Of a DNA stretch of 64,000 bases, positions 7,165-16,839 are shown in pieces. A model generated the notes under the pieces. That model searched no databases. It had not been told where the DNA came from and was given only the letters and a program-made list of their open reading frames with translations. The position numbers were made by a program, and so were the translations under genes. The stretch's first letter is position 1. Every line of letters starts with the position of its first letter. The stretch comes from Parapedobacter tibetensis (GTDB taxonomy: Bacteria; Bacteroidota; Bacteroidia; Sphingobacteriales; Sphingobacteriaceae): positions 62,001-126,000 of the forward strand of contig NZ_JAMXBE010000010.1 of the NCBI RefSeq assembly GCF_024704835.1. The letters are read 5' to 3'.

Positions 7165-8685
7165 ATGAAACATATCGGTAAAACCACAATAGGATTTATT
7201 GCATTATTATTTTGCATGGTTACATCATCCTGTGAAAAATTTCTCGAGGAGGAACCGCGTGGTTTTCTCTCTCCCGATAATTTCTACGAGAACGAACAGG
7301 ATTTGTTCACCGCGTTGGTGGGGGTATATGATGGCTTGGGCGATAACGGCCAGAGTTTTTTGGCCAGAAGGCTGCATTACCTGACCTGGTTTACGGCTGG
7401 GGAAGCATTTTCCCCCTCGTTAGCCGAGCAGCGATTGCTCAGCAACTACACCTTTACGAATGACCACGGCGACATCAACCGGGTATGGACAAGCATGTAT
7501 GCGGGCATTGTAAGGGCCAATAACGTGATCAACCGGGGAGCAGGTGTACCTATGGATGAATCCCGCAAGCAGCAGTACATTGGCGAAGCCAGGTTTTTAC
7601 GCGCGCTCTTTTATTTTTACGGTGTTCGCCTATGGGGCGCCTTGCCGTTGATTACCGAAGAAGTGGCATCAATCGACGACGTCAATGTGCCTCGCAACCC
7701 GGTGCACGAGATATACCAGCAGATCATCACGGATTTGGAATTTTGCATACAAACGGTGCCGCCGACCAACCAGCAAGGACGCACTTCATTGGGAGCTGTA
7801 AAAGCATTGCTGGCGAAGGTATATTTGACCAGGGCTTCATCCGCGGCTGCTGGCGACAATGACTATCAGCTGTGTGCGGATTTATGCAAGGAAGTAATCG
7901 ATATGCCTGAACATCACCTGATGCCTGATTACCAGCAGGTTTTTGGTCCGCCGAATGAGTTTAACCCGGAGTCTTTATTTGAATGGCAGGGCGACAGAAA
8001 CCTGTCGCCCTTGGGCGAACTCAGTCCGCTCGGGGCCTTTTCCATGCCAAGGGGGATCAAACTGTTCGAAGAGCAGGGGCCTTCAGACGGGGGCGGGATT
8101 GTGAGCACCGTTGACTATTTTAATCTTTACCAAGAGGAAGATTACCGGAGGGAATCAACCTTTGTTACCGGAGGCGTTAATTTTGAGGGGGAATGGCTTA
8201 CCTGGCAGCAGTTTACCAATCCTTACCCGGCGCCCTGCCTGAAATATATAGATCGGACGGCCACTTCCCGCAACGGATTCGAATGGGGCGGTAATTTTAT
8301 CGTGTTACGCCTGGCTGATGTATATTTAATGCGGGCGGAGGCGATGAACGAAGTGGGTGGCCCCTCGGACGAAGCGTATGACATGATCAATGAAATACGG
8401 GGACGCGCCAGAAACCGGAATGGCCAACCTTCCGCATTTCCGGAAGACGTGGCCGACCTTAACCAAGACGAATTCAGGGACGCGGTATTGCACGAGAGAG
8501 CCATTGAATTGGGCTTTGAAGGGCATCGTTGGTTTGACTTGGTCAGGACATCACGATTGGTGGAAACCCTGAAAGCCATCGACCCTACCTTGCCGGTTAT
8601 GGATAAGCACCTGTTATTTCCGATACCTCCTGATGAATTGATTTTAAACCCTTTGCTAACACAAAACCCCGGATGGGGAAACTAA
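7165..8685 (+). CDS. SusD/RagB-type surface glycan-binding lipoprotein (locus 1)
   Basis: A 506-residue lipoprotein (lipobox TSSC, Cys23) with the SusD N-terminal region (EKFLEEEPRGFLSPDNFYENEQDL), the TPR-like helices (GEARFLRALFYFYGVRLWGALPLI) and the C-terminal motifs LRLADVYLMRAEAMNEVGG, ERAIELGFEGHRWFDLVR and LLFPIPPDEL. It caps the SusC barrel encoded just upstream and captures glycan at the cell surface. Length is normal and no defect is seen. Confidence 0.95.
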   Translation: MKHIGKTTIGFIALLFCMVTSSCEKFLEEEPRGFLSPDNFYENEQDLFTALVGVYDGLGDNGQSFLARRLHYLTWFTAGEAFSPSLAEQRLLSNYTFTNDHGDINRVWTSMYAGIVRANNVINRGAGVPMDESRKQQYIGEARFLRALFYFYGVRLWGALPLITEEVASIDDVNVPRNPVHEIYQQIITDLEFCIQTVPPTNQQGRTSLGAVKALLAKVYLTRASSAAAGDNDYQLCADLCKEVIDMPEHHLMPDYQQVFGPPNEFNPESLFEWQGDRNLSPLGELSPLGAFSMPRGIKLFEEQGPSDGGGIVSTVDYFNLYQEEDYRRESTFVTGGVNFEGEWLTWQQFTNPYPAPCLKYIDRTATSRNGFEWGGNFIVLRLADVYLMRAEAMNEVGGPSDEAYDMINEIRGRARNRNGQPSAFPEDVADLNQDEFRDAVLHERAIELGFEGHRWFDLVRTSRLVETLKAIDPTLPVMDKHLLFPIPPDELILNPLLTQNPGWGN

Positions 8686-8694
8686 ACAATAACT

Positions 8695-9624
8695 ATGCAA
8701 CATGTAATTGCCTTAGACCAAGGCTTAAGTAAATTCCAACCGCTTAAACACGTCATCTGTTATGACGATTTTGATCGGGGTATGTGCGGTTGGTTGGATT
8801 TACACCCCAATTATGTAGGAACCGATTTCAACACGCTCCGTTACAGCCATGTGGATAAAACGCAGTGGGGTCCCCTCATGCTCAGTTCGGCCAGCTTCCG
8901 TTTTGCGGGCACGCATGGTTCCTTGGATGGTACGTATTCGCTGAAACTATCCACCAGGCCCATAGCTAATCCCTACACCGAAGCGCCCGCACCGGGTAGC
9001 CTATCGCATGGCATCAAACGCATGACCACCCACTTGCCGAAAGGGCTCAAGCAGTTTGAAATGTGGTATGCCTATACTCCCGAGCAGGACCGGCAGGGCC
9101 TCAGCGAACAGGCCATGCGGGCATTCGGGTTTTTTTTCGATGTGCAGGACGATGACTACCGGTATTTTATCGGTGCCCGCTACCTCAACGCGGTGGATGG
9201 AAACATGGTGCGGAAATGGCAGATCTTCCAAGCGAAGGACGTGACCGACCTGGAGTGGGCCTATGGGGTGGAGAATGATTGGTGCAAGCACGGGGTAGAT
9301 GCCATGTGGTATGGAAAGCGCTATCCGGATGGTTCTACGGATGGCTTTGAATGGATAGACGGCGGTTACCAAGACCTCTGTTATAACGAAAGTGACGATA
9401 AAATCAACTGGAGCTACCTGCGCTTAACGATCGATACCGAGAAGCGGGAGTATGTGGCCCTCCAATCTGGCAATACCATCTTTGACCTGAGGGGGATGAA
9501 GCCTACCCTCACCGCTCCTTATGCGCGGATCAAGGGCTTGTTCAACCCCAGCATTTGGGTAGAGAACGATACGGATAGAAGGGTGTTTTTATATGTAGAT
9601 TCCATTGTTATATCAGGAGCGTAA
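8695..9624 (+). CDS. Uncharacterised beta-rich protein without signal peptide
   Basis: A 309-residue protein starting MQHVIALDQG with no signal peptide or membrane segment, so it should be cytoplasmic. It is rich in aromatic residues and beta strands, with an opening segment of the type seen in concanavalin-like jelly rolls (ICYDDFDRGMCGWLDLHPN), a central FGFFFDVQDDDYRYFIGARY and a closing strand VFLYVDSIVISGA. I think it may match a DUF family (perhaps DUF6772) but am not certain. It starts 9 bp after SusD and is followed after 6 bp by another small unknown gene and then a symporter, so it is translated within the locus. A role in handling an imported sugar is possible but has no direct support. 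Confidence 0.7.
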   Translation: MQHVIALDQGLSKFQPLKHVICYDDFDRGMCGWLDLHPNYVGTDFNTLRYSHVDKTQWGPLMLSSASFRFAGTHGSLDGTYSLKLSTRPIANPYTEAPAPGSLSHGIKRMTTHLPKGLKQFEMWYAYTPEQDRQGLSEQAMRAFGFFFDVQDDDYRYFIGARYLNAVDGNMVRKWQIFQAKDVTDLEWAYGVENDWCKHGVDAMWYGKRYPDGSTDGFEWIDGGYQDLCYNESDDKINWSYLRLTIDTEKREYVALQSGNTIFDLRGMKPTLTAPYARIKGLFNPSIWVENDTDRRVFLYVDSIVISGA

Positions 9625-9630
9625 AATTAG

Positions 9631-9966
9631 ATGAGACATTTTCATGCATCGGCGGTAGAGCGCCGCATTACAATAAACAATACCTTAGCATCCCATCCCA
9701 TGGAGACGGGATGGGCTGCAGAGGCCATTTTCTTTTTAATCGTAGAGGAGGTAGCGGGCATGGACACCCTGCTGGAAGCGGAAGTAGAAATTTCTGCCGA
9801 TGGGATCAACTGGATCCCGGAAGGAACGGTCTTTCCGGTAATCAGCAAACCGGGGCATTACCATGCCAAGGTATCCCATTTTGGCAATTGGCTTCGTGTA
9901 CGGGGCGAGCTGAAGGGAACGCATACATCCATGAAACTGTCTGTCCACTTGCACCTCAAGGCGTGA
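9631..9966 (+). CDS. Small hypothetical beta-strand protein
   Basis: A 111-residue protein, MRHFHASAVERR..., with no signal peptide and no recognised domain. The sequence alternates short strands (AEVEISADGINWIPEGTVFPV, GNWLRVRGELKG) in the manner of a single beta-sandwich. It lies 6 bp after the 8695 gene and its stop is almost directly followed by the symporter start at 9968, so it is part of the same transcript. It may be a partner of the preceding protein; function unknown. Confidence 0.6.
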   Translation: MRHFHASAVERRITINNTLASHPMETGWAAEAIFFLIVEEVAGMDTLLEAEVEISADGINWIPEGTVFPVISKPGHYHAKVSHFGNWLRVRGELKGTHTSMKLSVHLHLKA

Positions 9967-9967
9967 T

Positions 9968-11428
9968 ATGCACCAAATAGATTACATTATACTGGTCGTT
10001 TATTTTGTCGGCGTACTGACACTCGCGGGGATTTTCAGCAAATCGCAAAAATCCTTGAAGGACTTTTTCCTGGGTAGTGGCAATATCCCCTGGTGGGCGG
10101 CGGCTTTCTCCGGCATTGCCACGGTAGCCAGTGCCATTGCATACATCGGCGGGGTAGGGCTGGGGTTTAGCAGCGATTTTTCCTTTTTGCAATACCGGCT
10201 TGCCCTACCAATCGCCATCACGGTGATCTGTGTGGTTATTTTACCGTTTTTTTATAACTTGAAGCTGTACTCCATTTACGAATACCTCGAAAAGCGCTTT
10301 AATTTGACCATTAGGTTGCTGGGAAGCGCCCTCTTTATCCTCTTCAAAAGCTGCTTTTTGGCCATCGGCATTTATGCGCCGGCGATCATCCTCAGTACGC
10401 TGACCGGGATGGATATCATCTGGATCGTATTGATTACCGGTGTGTTGACCACGTTATATACCTTGATGGGCGGGATGAAGGCGGTCATCTGGACCGACGT
10501 ACCACAATTGATTATCATGCTGGGTGGCATATTTGTCATCATCGGTATTGGTATTGCGGGTGTGGACGGGGGCATTGCGGAAGTAATCAGTTTGGGCAAG
10601 GCGCATAACAAATTCGACTATTTCAATTTCTCCCCCAAGCTCACGGATACGTACACGGTTTGGAGCGGCATCATTGGCGGCACGTTTTTGATTATCTCGC
10701 AGTTTGGAGCCGACCAGTCGGAGATGCAACGTTTTCTAACGGTTAACTCGCTGCGGAAATCCAATTTTGCACTCATTACATCGGTTTTATTCGCTACCGT
10801 ATTGGGGTTTTTGATTTTCTTTGAGGGTGCCGTCCTCTTTGCTTTTTATGAGCAGCGAGGTAGGGCCGCCGATATCGGAACGAATGAGGTCTTCATCCGC
10901 TTTGTCATCGACGAGCTGCCCGTAGGTGTACGGGGGTTTTTGATTGCCGCGTTATTCGCCGCGGCGATGTCGACCATCAGTTCCGTACTGAACTCATTGA
11001 CCACCGTATTTCTCTCCGATTTCTACAATCGGTTTAAAGAGAAGGAAGCGACGGTTTCGCTGGCCCGGATGGTCACCTTGATCATCGGCTTTTTTTCGAC
11101 ATTATTGGCTTGCCTTGGCGGGTACCTGGGCAATATCTTGGAAGCCGCCACCACCGTCATCAACTTTTTTGGCGGCGCGCTTGTCGGCATATTCCTGCTG
11201 GGGATGCTCAGCAAAAGCACTGGCCCTAAGGGGGCATTGGTGGGTTTTATAGCCGGTTTCGCCGTCGTGTTGGCGATAGCGGGATTAACCGACGTATCCT
11301 ACATGTGGTATAGCGCCATCGGCGGGACAGTCACCTGTTTGTCCGGTATGCTAACCAGTTGGTTAACGAAAGACAGTCCACGTGAAGAGCAATTGCTATT
11401 GGTCTACCGGAGGAAAAGAAAAAGATAA
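9968..11428 (+). CDS. Sodium:solute symporter (SSS family)
   Basis: A 486-residue inner membrane protein with about 13 hydrophobic segments. SSS hallmarks include the N-terminal YFVGVLTLAGIFSKSQKSLKDFFLGSGNIPWW, the unwound TM1 region (SGIATVASAIAYIGG), the TLMGGMKAVIWTDVPQ segment and the TM8 sodium-site region AALFAAAMSTISSVLNSLTTVF. The family includes sialate (NanT/SiaT) and glucose symporters. It starts 1 bp after the preceding stop, and its own stop lies 4 bp before a second, propeller-fused symporter, so two SSS transporters are produced from one message. Sialic acid or a related sugar acid is a likely substrate by context only. Confidence 0.93.
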   Translation: MHQIDYIILVVYFVGVLTLAGIFSKSQKSLKDFFLGSGNIPWWAAAFSGIATVASAIAYIGGVGLGFSSDFSFLQYRLALPIAITVICVVILPFFYNLKLYSIYEYLEKRFNLTIRLLGSALFILFKSCFLAIGIYAPAIILSTLTGMDIIWIVLITGVLTTLYTLMGGMKAVIWTDVPQLIIMLGGIFVIIGIGIAGVDGGIAEVISLGKAHNKFDYFNFSPKLTDTYTVWSGIIGGTFLIISQFGADQSEMQRFLTVNSLRKSNFALITSVLFATVLGFLIFFEGAVLFAFYEQRGRAADIGTNEVFIRFVIDELPVGVRGFLIAALFAAAMSTISSVLNSLTTVFLSDFYNRFKEKEATVSLARMVTLIIGFFSTLLACLGGYLGNILEAATTVINFFGGALVGIFLLGMLSKSTGPKGALVGFIAGFAVVLAIAGLTDVSYMWYSAIGGTVTCLSGMLTSWLTKDSPREEQLLLVYRRKRKR

Positions 11429-11432
11429 ACCT

Positions 11433-14087
11433 ATGCGCTATTACTTCTTCTGTATTATCGCCTTTACGCTGCTCGCCTCACCGGTATGTGCCCAGGAAGA
11501 AAGACGGGTAATCTGGGATGAACTTCCACCAATCCCTTCCGAATCAAGCATGCGTGGTGAAGGATTGGCCGGTCACTTTGCTGGCGTGCATAATGACGTA
11601 ATGCTGGTAGCAGGCGGCACCTATTTTCGTGAAAAAGGCCGGCCTTGGAATGGAGATTCGCGGGTTTGGAATGAGTCCATTCGCGTACTGGAGCGTGGAA
11701 AAAGCGGGGAATACCAATGGCTTGATACGGTTTTTAAATTGCCCGCTGGCAGGGCCTACGGAGCTGCTGTTAGCACACCCAAGGGCGTGCTATGCATTGG
11801 AGGTATGGATTCATCCAGCTACCGTACGGATGTTTTTTTGATCAGTTGGAATCAATCCAAGCGAACGGTAGAAACAACAAACTTGCCGGAGCTACCCGTT
11901 CCGATGGCCTACATGGGGGCGGTGCTATTGGATGGATCCGTGTATATCGCAGGTGGTGTGGAAGCCCAGAATAAGGGGCGTGCCACGAAGTCTTTCTATC
12001 GACTTGATTTCGGAAAAGCCGGCGATGATGATTGGCAATGGGAAAAGCTACCCTCGTGGAACGGACCCAGCAGGATGATGCCGGTGGTGGCTGAACAAAA
12101 CAATGGAAAAGACCATAGTTTGTTCCTGTTTAGCGGAAGGAAGGGCGCCGCAGAAGGGGAAGAACTATTAGTTGATGCCCACGTATACGATGTGCATACC
12201 AACCAATGGAAGCAGCTTCAGGACATTCGGCTGGGCGACGGTTCGCTGCGGTGTTTAAGCGGTGCCTCGTCCGTAGCGGTTGGGTTAAATCATATATTGG
12301 TCTTTAGTGGAGCAGACAGCGAGGACCATCGGAAGTTTCGATCTGCTCAAAATCAATACAGGAATTCGAAAACGAGCGCGGAGCAGGACAGTCTGCGCGG
12401 GGTGCTCAACGGTATTGCCGATAACCACTCCGGTTTTTCACGTGATGTGCTCGCTTACCATACACTTACGGACAGTTGGATACGCGTTGGGGAATTTCCC
12501 AGAGCGGCTCCAGTAGTTACCCAAGCCGTATGGTGGCATAACGATATCGTTATCCCGGGCGGGGAGATCGCGCCGGCCTTGCGTTCGCCGACGATATGGA
12601 AGGCCAATCTGGCCACCAAAGAATCATCCGTATTGAATGCATGGGATTACCTGCTGATTCTGCTTTACTTTATCACGGTCCTATATATCGGATATCGATT
12701 CAAAAAGAATATAAAAACCACGAACGACTATTATAAAGCAGGCGGGCGGATCCCCGGATGGGCTTCTGGCGTGGCGATGTTTGGCACATTGCTTAGCGCA
12801 ATCACTTTCCTGACCACACCGGCTAAAACATACAACGAAAGTTGGATTTACTTTTTGCCCACCGTCAGCAGTTTGGTGGTTGCCCCGCTGGTGGTGTTTT
12901 ACATTATTCCCGAGTACTTCAAGATTAATGTCACAACGGCATATGAGTATCTCGAAAATCGATTCAGCGCAACGGTGCGAACGTTGGGAAGTTTGAGTTT
13001 TCTGTCGTTTCAGGTGGCGAAGTTCGGTGTGATGCTGTTGCTCCCTGCCTTGGCGATATCGGCTATAACTGGCATCGACGTGATGCTTTGTATTATCGTG
13101 ATCGGCTTGTTTTCGACGGTCTACGGCACATTAGGTGGAATCGAAGCAGTGGTCTGGACGGAAGTGTTGCAGGTGGCGGTGTTTCTGCTCGCCGCCGTCC
13201 TGAGCATCGTGGTCGTCGCAATGAAATTGGATGGTGGAATGAGCGGCATTATCGCTGCAAACCGTGATTTTGGAAAGTTCGATTTCGTCCATTGGGATTT
13301 CAGTTTTGCCGAGATTACCGTGTTCGTTGCGATTTCATATTGGGTGGGCGGTGGCTTGGTGCCGTACATCGCTGACCAAACGGTCATCCAAAAGTACCTG
13401 GTGACCAAGGATGCTAAAAGTGCGTCACGCGGGGTATGGATAAACGGCGTATTAATTGTCGTGTCTTCCATCTTGTTTTTTACGATTGGAAGCGCGCTTT
13501 TTGCCTATTATCATGCTTACCCCGAAAAGTTGAATCCTGTACTGCCGACGCAAGAGTCCATCTACCCTTGGTTTATCGTCAATGAGTTGCCATCAGGTGT
13601 CAGGGGTGTTGTGGTGGCCGGGATATTCGCTGTGGCTATGTCTACGATCAGCAGCACCATGAACAGCATGTCGGCGGCTGTAGTTACGGATTTTGTCCGT
13701 TTCAAGCCCATTGAGTCTGGGAAGCAATTGCTTATTGCAAAAATTGTCTCAGCGATGTTTGGGATCCTCGGCACGCTGATCGCTGCCATTATGTTCATTT
13801 ACGAAGTGGGCTCGTTGTGGGATATGATCAGACGCATTACCGGATTGCTTACCGGGGGCCTGGCGGGACTATTTCTTCTGGGGATTTTTACAAAGCGGGC
13901 CAATCCGTTGGGGGCGTTGGTCGGCTTCATTGGCAGCGCGGTTATACAATACGTTGTCAGCATGCATACGCCCATACATTTTATGGTGTACAGCCTTACA
14001 GGCATGTTATCATGCTTCATCATCGGCTACTTGGCAAGTATAGTTGCTCCGATGTCGACGAAAGTGGCCAATAGTGGTAATAAATGA
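11433..14087 (+). CDS. Periplasmic kelch (N-acetylneuraminate epimerase/mutarotase-like) domain fused to a sodium:solute symporter
   Basis: The ATG at 11433 (MRYYFFCIIAFTLLASPVCAQ) gives a clean signal peptide; an upstream in-frame ATG at 11382 lies inside the preceding symporter gene and is rejected. The product has 884 residues. About 25-395 form a kelch propeller of the cyclically permuted mutarotase/NanM type (FAGVHNDVMLVAGGTYF, AYGAAVSTPKGVLCIGG, MAYMGAVLLDGSVYIAGG, final blade IVIPGGEIAPALRSPTIW). From about 405 to the end runs a full SSS transporter (AWDYLLILLYFITVLYIGYRF..., FAVAMSTISSTMNSMSAAV). NanM converts alpha- to beta-sialic acid in the periplasm, so the fusion would place the epimerase on the mouth of its importer. 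Substrate is inferred. Confidence 0.88.
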   Translation: MRYYFFCIIAFTLLASPVCAQEERRVIWDELPPIPSESSMRGEGLAGHFAGVHNDVMLVAGGTYFREKGRPWNGDSRVWNESIRVLERGKSGEYQWLDTVFKLPAGRAYGAAVSTPKGVLCIGGMDSSSYRTDVFLISWNQSKRTVETTNLPELPVPMAYMGAVLLDGSVYIAGGVEAQNKGRATKSFYRLDFGKAGDDDWQWEKLPSWNGPSRMMPVVAEQNNGKDHSLFLFSGRKGAAEGEELLVDAHVYDVHTNQWKQLQDIRLGDGSLRCLSGASSVAVGLNHILVFSGADSEDHRKFRSAQNQYRNSKTSAEQDSLRGVLNGIADNHSGFSRDVLAYHTLTDSWIRVGEFPRAAPVVTQAVWWHNDIVIPGGEIAPALRSPTIWKANLATKESSVLNAWDYLLILLYFITVLYIGYRFKKNIKTTNDYYKAGGRIPGWASGVAMFGTLLSAITFLTTPAKTYNESWIYFLPTVSSLVVAPLVVFYIIPEYFKINVTTAYEYLENRFSATVRTLGSLSFLSFQVAKFGVMLLLPALAISAITGIDVMLCIIVIGLFSTVYGTLGGIEAVVWTEVLQVAVFLLAAVLSIVVVAMKLDGGMSGIIAANRDFGKFDFVHWDFSFAEITVFVAISYWVGGGLVPYIADQTVIQKYLVTKDAKSASRGVWINGVLIVVSSILFFTIGSALFAYYHAYPEKLNPVLPTQESIYPWFIVNELPSGVRGVVVAGIFAVAMSTISSTMNSMSAAVVTDFVRFKPIESGKQLLIAKIVSAMFGILGTLIAAIMFIYEVGSLWDMIRRITGLLTGGLAGLFLLGIFTKRANPLGALVGFIGSAVIQYVVSMHTPIHFMVYSLTGMLSCFIIGYLASIVAPMSTKVANSGNK

Positions 14088-14100
14088 GATTAAGAGCTAA

Positions 14101-15426
14101 ATGAAGAAGAAATTTATCCTAGAGCCAGCGCGCGAGATACCGGTTACAAGGGAAGCAGATGTCGTTGTCTGTGGTGGCGGACCTTCGGGATTTATAGCTG
14201 CTATCGCTGCAGCACGAAATGGGGCGAAGACATTGTTGTTGGAACACTATGGATTTCTGGGTGGAATGGCTACCGCAGGCTTGGTAGGACCCATCAGCAA
14301 ATTTAATTTCCGTGGAGAGCGTATTATTTCGGGTATTCCAGAAGAATTTGTCGGTGAGATGGCTGGACGAGGTGGGGCGATCATCGACCTCCAAAGCGGC
14401 AATGTGCCTTATGATCCCGAAACGTATAAGTACACGGCATTGAATATGGTGGAAGCGGCTGGCGTAGACATCCTGCTCCATGCCCACGTAGTGGGATGTG
14501 TCACGGATCCCTGTCAGGCGGGAACACTGACCCATGTGCTGATTGAAAACAAAAGTGGAAGGCAGGCTATTGCTGCAAAATATTTCATAGACTGCACGGG
14601 TACGGGTGACCTGGTCTCCCGTAGCCAGCTACCCTGGAAAATGCGCAATAAATATGATGGTGAACTTCAACCCATGTCACTTTATTTCCGGCTTGGCGGC
14701 GTGGATACAACGGCTTTTGATTTGCTGATGGCACAGGATGGAGTAAAATACACAAATGTAGCGTTGAAACGCTTGTTGATGGAGGAAGTTGACGCGGGAA
14801 GGCTTACCAATTTTGGAGGGCCATGGGCCGTACATGGTAGTACCCTGCGCGACGGGCAGCTTTCCGTAAATGCGACCAGGTTCCGGGGCAATGCCGCCGA
14901 TGGGGATGATGTGTCAACAGCTGAGCGGTCGTTGCGGGAGGATGTGATGCGAATCGTGAAAATCTTTACGGAAAAGGTGCCCGCAATGCGAGATGCTTAC
15001 CTGATAGATACCGCGACACAGGTAGGTATACGTGAGACAAGGGGGATCATTGGACTGTATACGATGACGCTTGAGGATATCCTGCAATCCAAGGGCTTCG
15101 ATGACACGGTTGCATATGGCGGGCATCCGGTGGATATTCATCGGGCAGCAAATAGCAAACAGGACGTCAGTTTCCTTCAGGAGCCATACGCGATTCCTTA
15201 CCGCTCACTCGTACCCAAGGGAGCCACCAATTTACTGGTGGCAGGAGGATGCCTTTCCGCCACACGCGAAGCATTTGCCTCGATACGGGTACAGGCTCAG
15301 TGCATGGCGTTAGGGCAAGCGGCGGGGACTGCGGCGGCATTATGTGCCAGAGCGGGCATCGGTGTTGCTGAACTCAATGGGAAATCATTGCGTGAAGAAT
15401 TAAAGGGACAGGGAGCGATTGTATGA
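14101..15426 (+). CDS. FAD-dependent oxidoreductase (FAD_oxidored family)
   Basis: A 441-residue protein without a signal peptide. The dinucleotide-binding fold is clear at about 19-48 (ADVVVCGGGPSGFIAAIAAARNGAKTLLLEHYGFLGGMATAGLV), the GGGPSG loop followed by the FAD-ribose-binding Glu. A second FAD contact lies at the C-terminus (LLVAGGCLSATREAFASIRVQAQCMALGQAAGTAAAL). A central IDCTGTGDLVSR segment is also typical. Members of this Pfam group are common in sugar-acid and glycan loci of Bacteroidota, but their substrates are mostly unknown. It is 13 bp after the fusion transporter and 29 bp before a sialidase, so it probably oxidises an imported or released sugar derivative. The exact reaction is not known. 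Confidence 0.9.
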   Translation: MKKKFILEPAREIPVTREADVVVCGGGPSGFIAAIAAARNGAKTLLLEHYGFLGGMATAGLVGPISKFNFRGERIISGIPEEFVGEMAGRGGAIIDLQSGNVPYDPETYKYTALNMVEAAGVDILLHAHVVGCVTDPCQAGTLTHVLIENKSGRQAIAAKYFIDCTGTGDLVSRSQLPWKMRNKYDGELQPMSLYFRLGGVDTTAFDLLMAQDGVKYTNVALKRLLMEEVDAGRLTNFGGPWAVHGSTLRDGQLSVNATRFRGNAADGDDVSTAERSLREDVMRIVKIFTEKVPAMRDAYLIDTATQVGIRETRGIIGLYTMTLEDILQSKGFDDTVAYGGHPVDIHRAANSKQDVSFLQEPYAIPYRSLVPKGATNLLVAGGCLSATREAFASIRVQAQCMALGQAAGTAAALCARAGIGVAELNGKSLREELKGQGAIV

Positions 15427-15455
15427 CTATGATGGCAGTTTAATTAAAGAAATGA

Positions 15456-16784
15456 ATGATGAACAGTATGAAAATAAAGGTGTTTTGTATGATCGTACTT
15501 TTTCTGGCGGGCAATAACATAGGCTTTTCGCAAGGAATTAAGCAACAAGAGGAAAAAACTCCTATGTCGGAGACGATGGTATGGATGGGCAATGAGCGTG
15601 GGATGAAAAACCACCGCATACTTGGGCTCACGCTGGGCAAAAAGGGGGCCATACTGGCTTTTACGGAAGCCAGGCTGGACGGCAGTGACGAAGGCCCGCA
15701 TGATTTGGTATGTAAACGTTCACTCGATAATGGAATCACTTGGTCATCAGATATTTTCATCGAAAAGGGCGACGGTGGTTTTTGGAAGGCCCAGGGAGTG
15801 CAGGGGAAACTGGAGTCGTGGGCAAATCCCGCCGCTCTGACGGATCTCACCAATGGACGCATATTCATTTTTTATGTACTGAACGAAGGGGAGTACAAGG
15901 GACGCAACACGCAGCGGATGACCCATGTCTTTTATCGATTCAGCGACGATGAAGGACTGACCTGGAGCAAACGGACGGAAATAACGGATGTGTTGAATAC
16001 GGGACCCGATGGGCGGCCCCACGTGGATATCAATGGGCAACCGATCAAGAACGCCAATGGGTTTGCTTGTGACTATTTGGGGCGCGCATTTCATATGCCC
16101 GGTCCCGGCCACGGCATTCAGCTGGACAACGGACGGCTGCTCGTACAATTTTGGCACCGGAGGCCAATCGGTAACGTACAAGCAGATGGCACAAGCGTTA
16201 GCACCCCGATAGCAGACCGGCTTTATAGTTCGTCGGCTATCTACAGCGATGACCATGGCCAAACCTGGACGAAGGGGAGCGATACGGGGCTTGGGCATCA
16301 TGCCACTGAAGCGCGTGTGGTGCAGTTGGCTGATGGAACGGTTATGATGAATGCCAGGATGCACAACAGGGGCAGGAGATGGGTAGCCCGGAGCAATGAC
16401 CAAGGAGTCACTTGGCAAGAAGGGTATGAAGAAGAAACCGTGATACCGTATACAGCTGTCGACTGCGGATTAATACGTGTGCAACCGTCTCATCAGGAAT
16501 CCCGGAAAACGGACTGGCTGCTTCATTCACATCCAAACAAAGTGGATAAACGGGAAGGGTTGACCGTAAGCTTAAGTACCGATGGCGGCAAGACCTGGCC
16601 TGTTAGCAAATTAGTGTACGCGTATGGCGCGCAGTATTCGGATCTCGTGCAGTTAAAAGACGGAACAATAGGCCTGATGTACGAAAAAAAGAACAACCAC
16701 CCGGAGAGTACACTTGTCGCTGGGATTTCATTTGTGCGGTTCGAACTTGATTGGTTGATGGAAAATATGGAACATGAAAAATAA
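15456..16784 (+). CDS. GH33-like exo-sialidase, exported
   Basis: A 442-residue protein with a signal peptide (start at 15456, or Met5 at 15468, MKIKVFCMIVLFLAG). The sialidase catalytic set is visible: first triad Arg54 in NHRILGL (RIP-like), the AFTEAR strand, second Arg301 in NARMHNRG, third Arg366 in KREGLTVSLSTDGG, nucleophile Tyr394 in YSDLVQLKDG, and the Glu of GLMYE. Asp boxes: SLDNGITW, SDDEGLTW, SDDHGQTW, SNDQGVTW and STDGGKTW. GH33 enzymes release terminal sialic acids and, in some members, other nonulosonic acids. It fits the epimerase-like and SSS genes upstream, which would take up the released acid. The periplasmic or surface location is inferred from the signal peptide. Confidence 0.85.
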   Translation: MMNSMKIKVFCMIVLFLAGNNIGFSQGIKQQEEKTPMSETMVWMGNERGMKNHRILGLTLGKKGAILAFTEARLDGSDEGPHDLVCKRSLDNGITWSSDIFIEKGDGGFWKAQGVQGKLESWANPAALTDLTNGRIFIFYVLNEGEYKGRNTQRMTHVFYRFSDDEGLTWSKRTEITDVLNTGPDGRPHVDINGQPIKNANGFACDYLGRAFHMPGPGHGIQLDNGRLLVQFWHRRPIGNVQADGTSVSTPIADRLYSSSAIYSDDHGQTWTKGSDTGLGHHATEARVVQLADGTVMMNARMHNRGRRWVARSNDQGVTWQEGYEEETVIPYTAVDCGLIRVQPSHQESRKTDWLLHSHPNKVDKREGLTVSLSTDGGKTWPVSKLVYAYGAQYSDLVQLKDGTIGLMYEKKNNHPESTLVAGISFVRFELDWLMENMEHEK

Positions 16785-16839
16785 AACGATCAACATATTG
16801 CTCTGCGGGAAATCTGGAACGAGTATCTAACTAATAATA

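Noticed and set aside
11382-11432. N-terminal extension of the propeller-symporter fusion
   Set aside because: It would lie inside the preceding symporter gene and would hide a good signal peptide starting at 11433.
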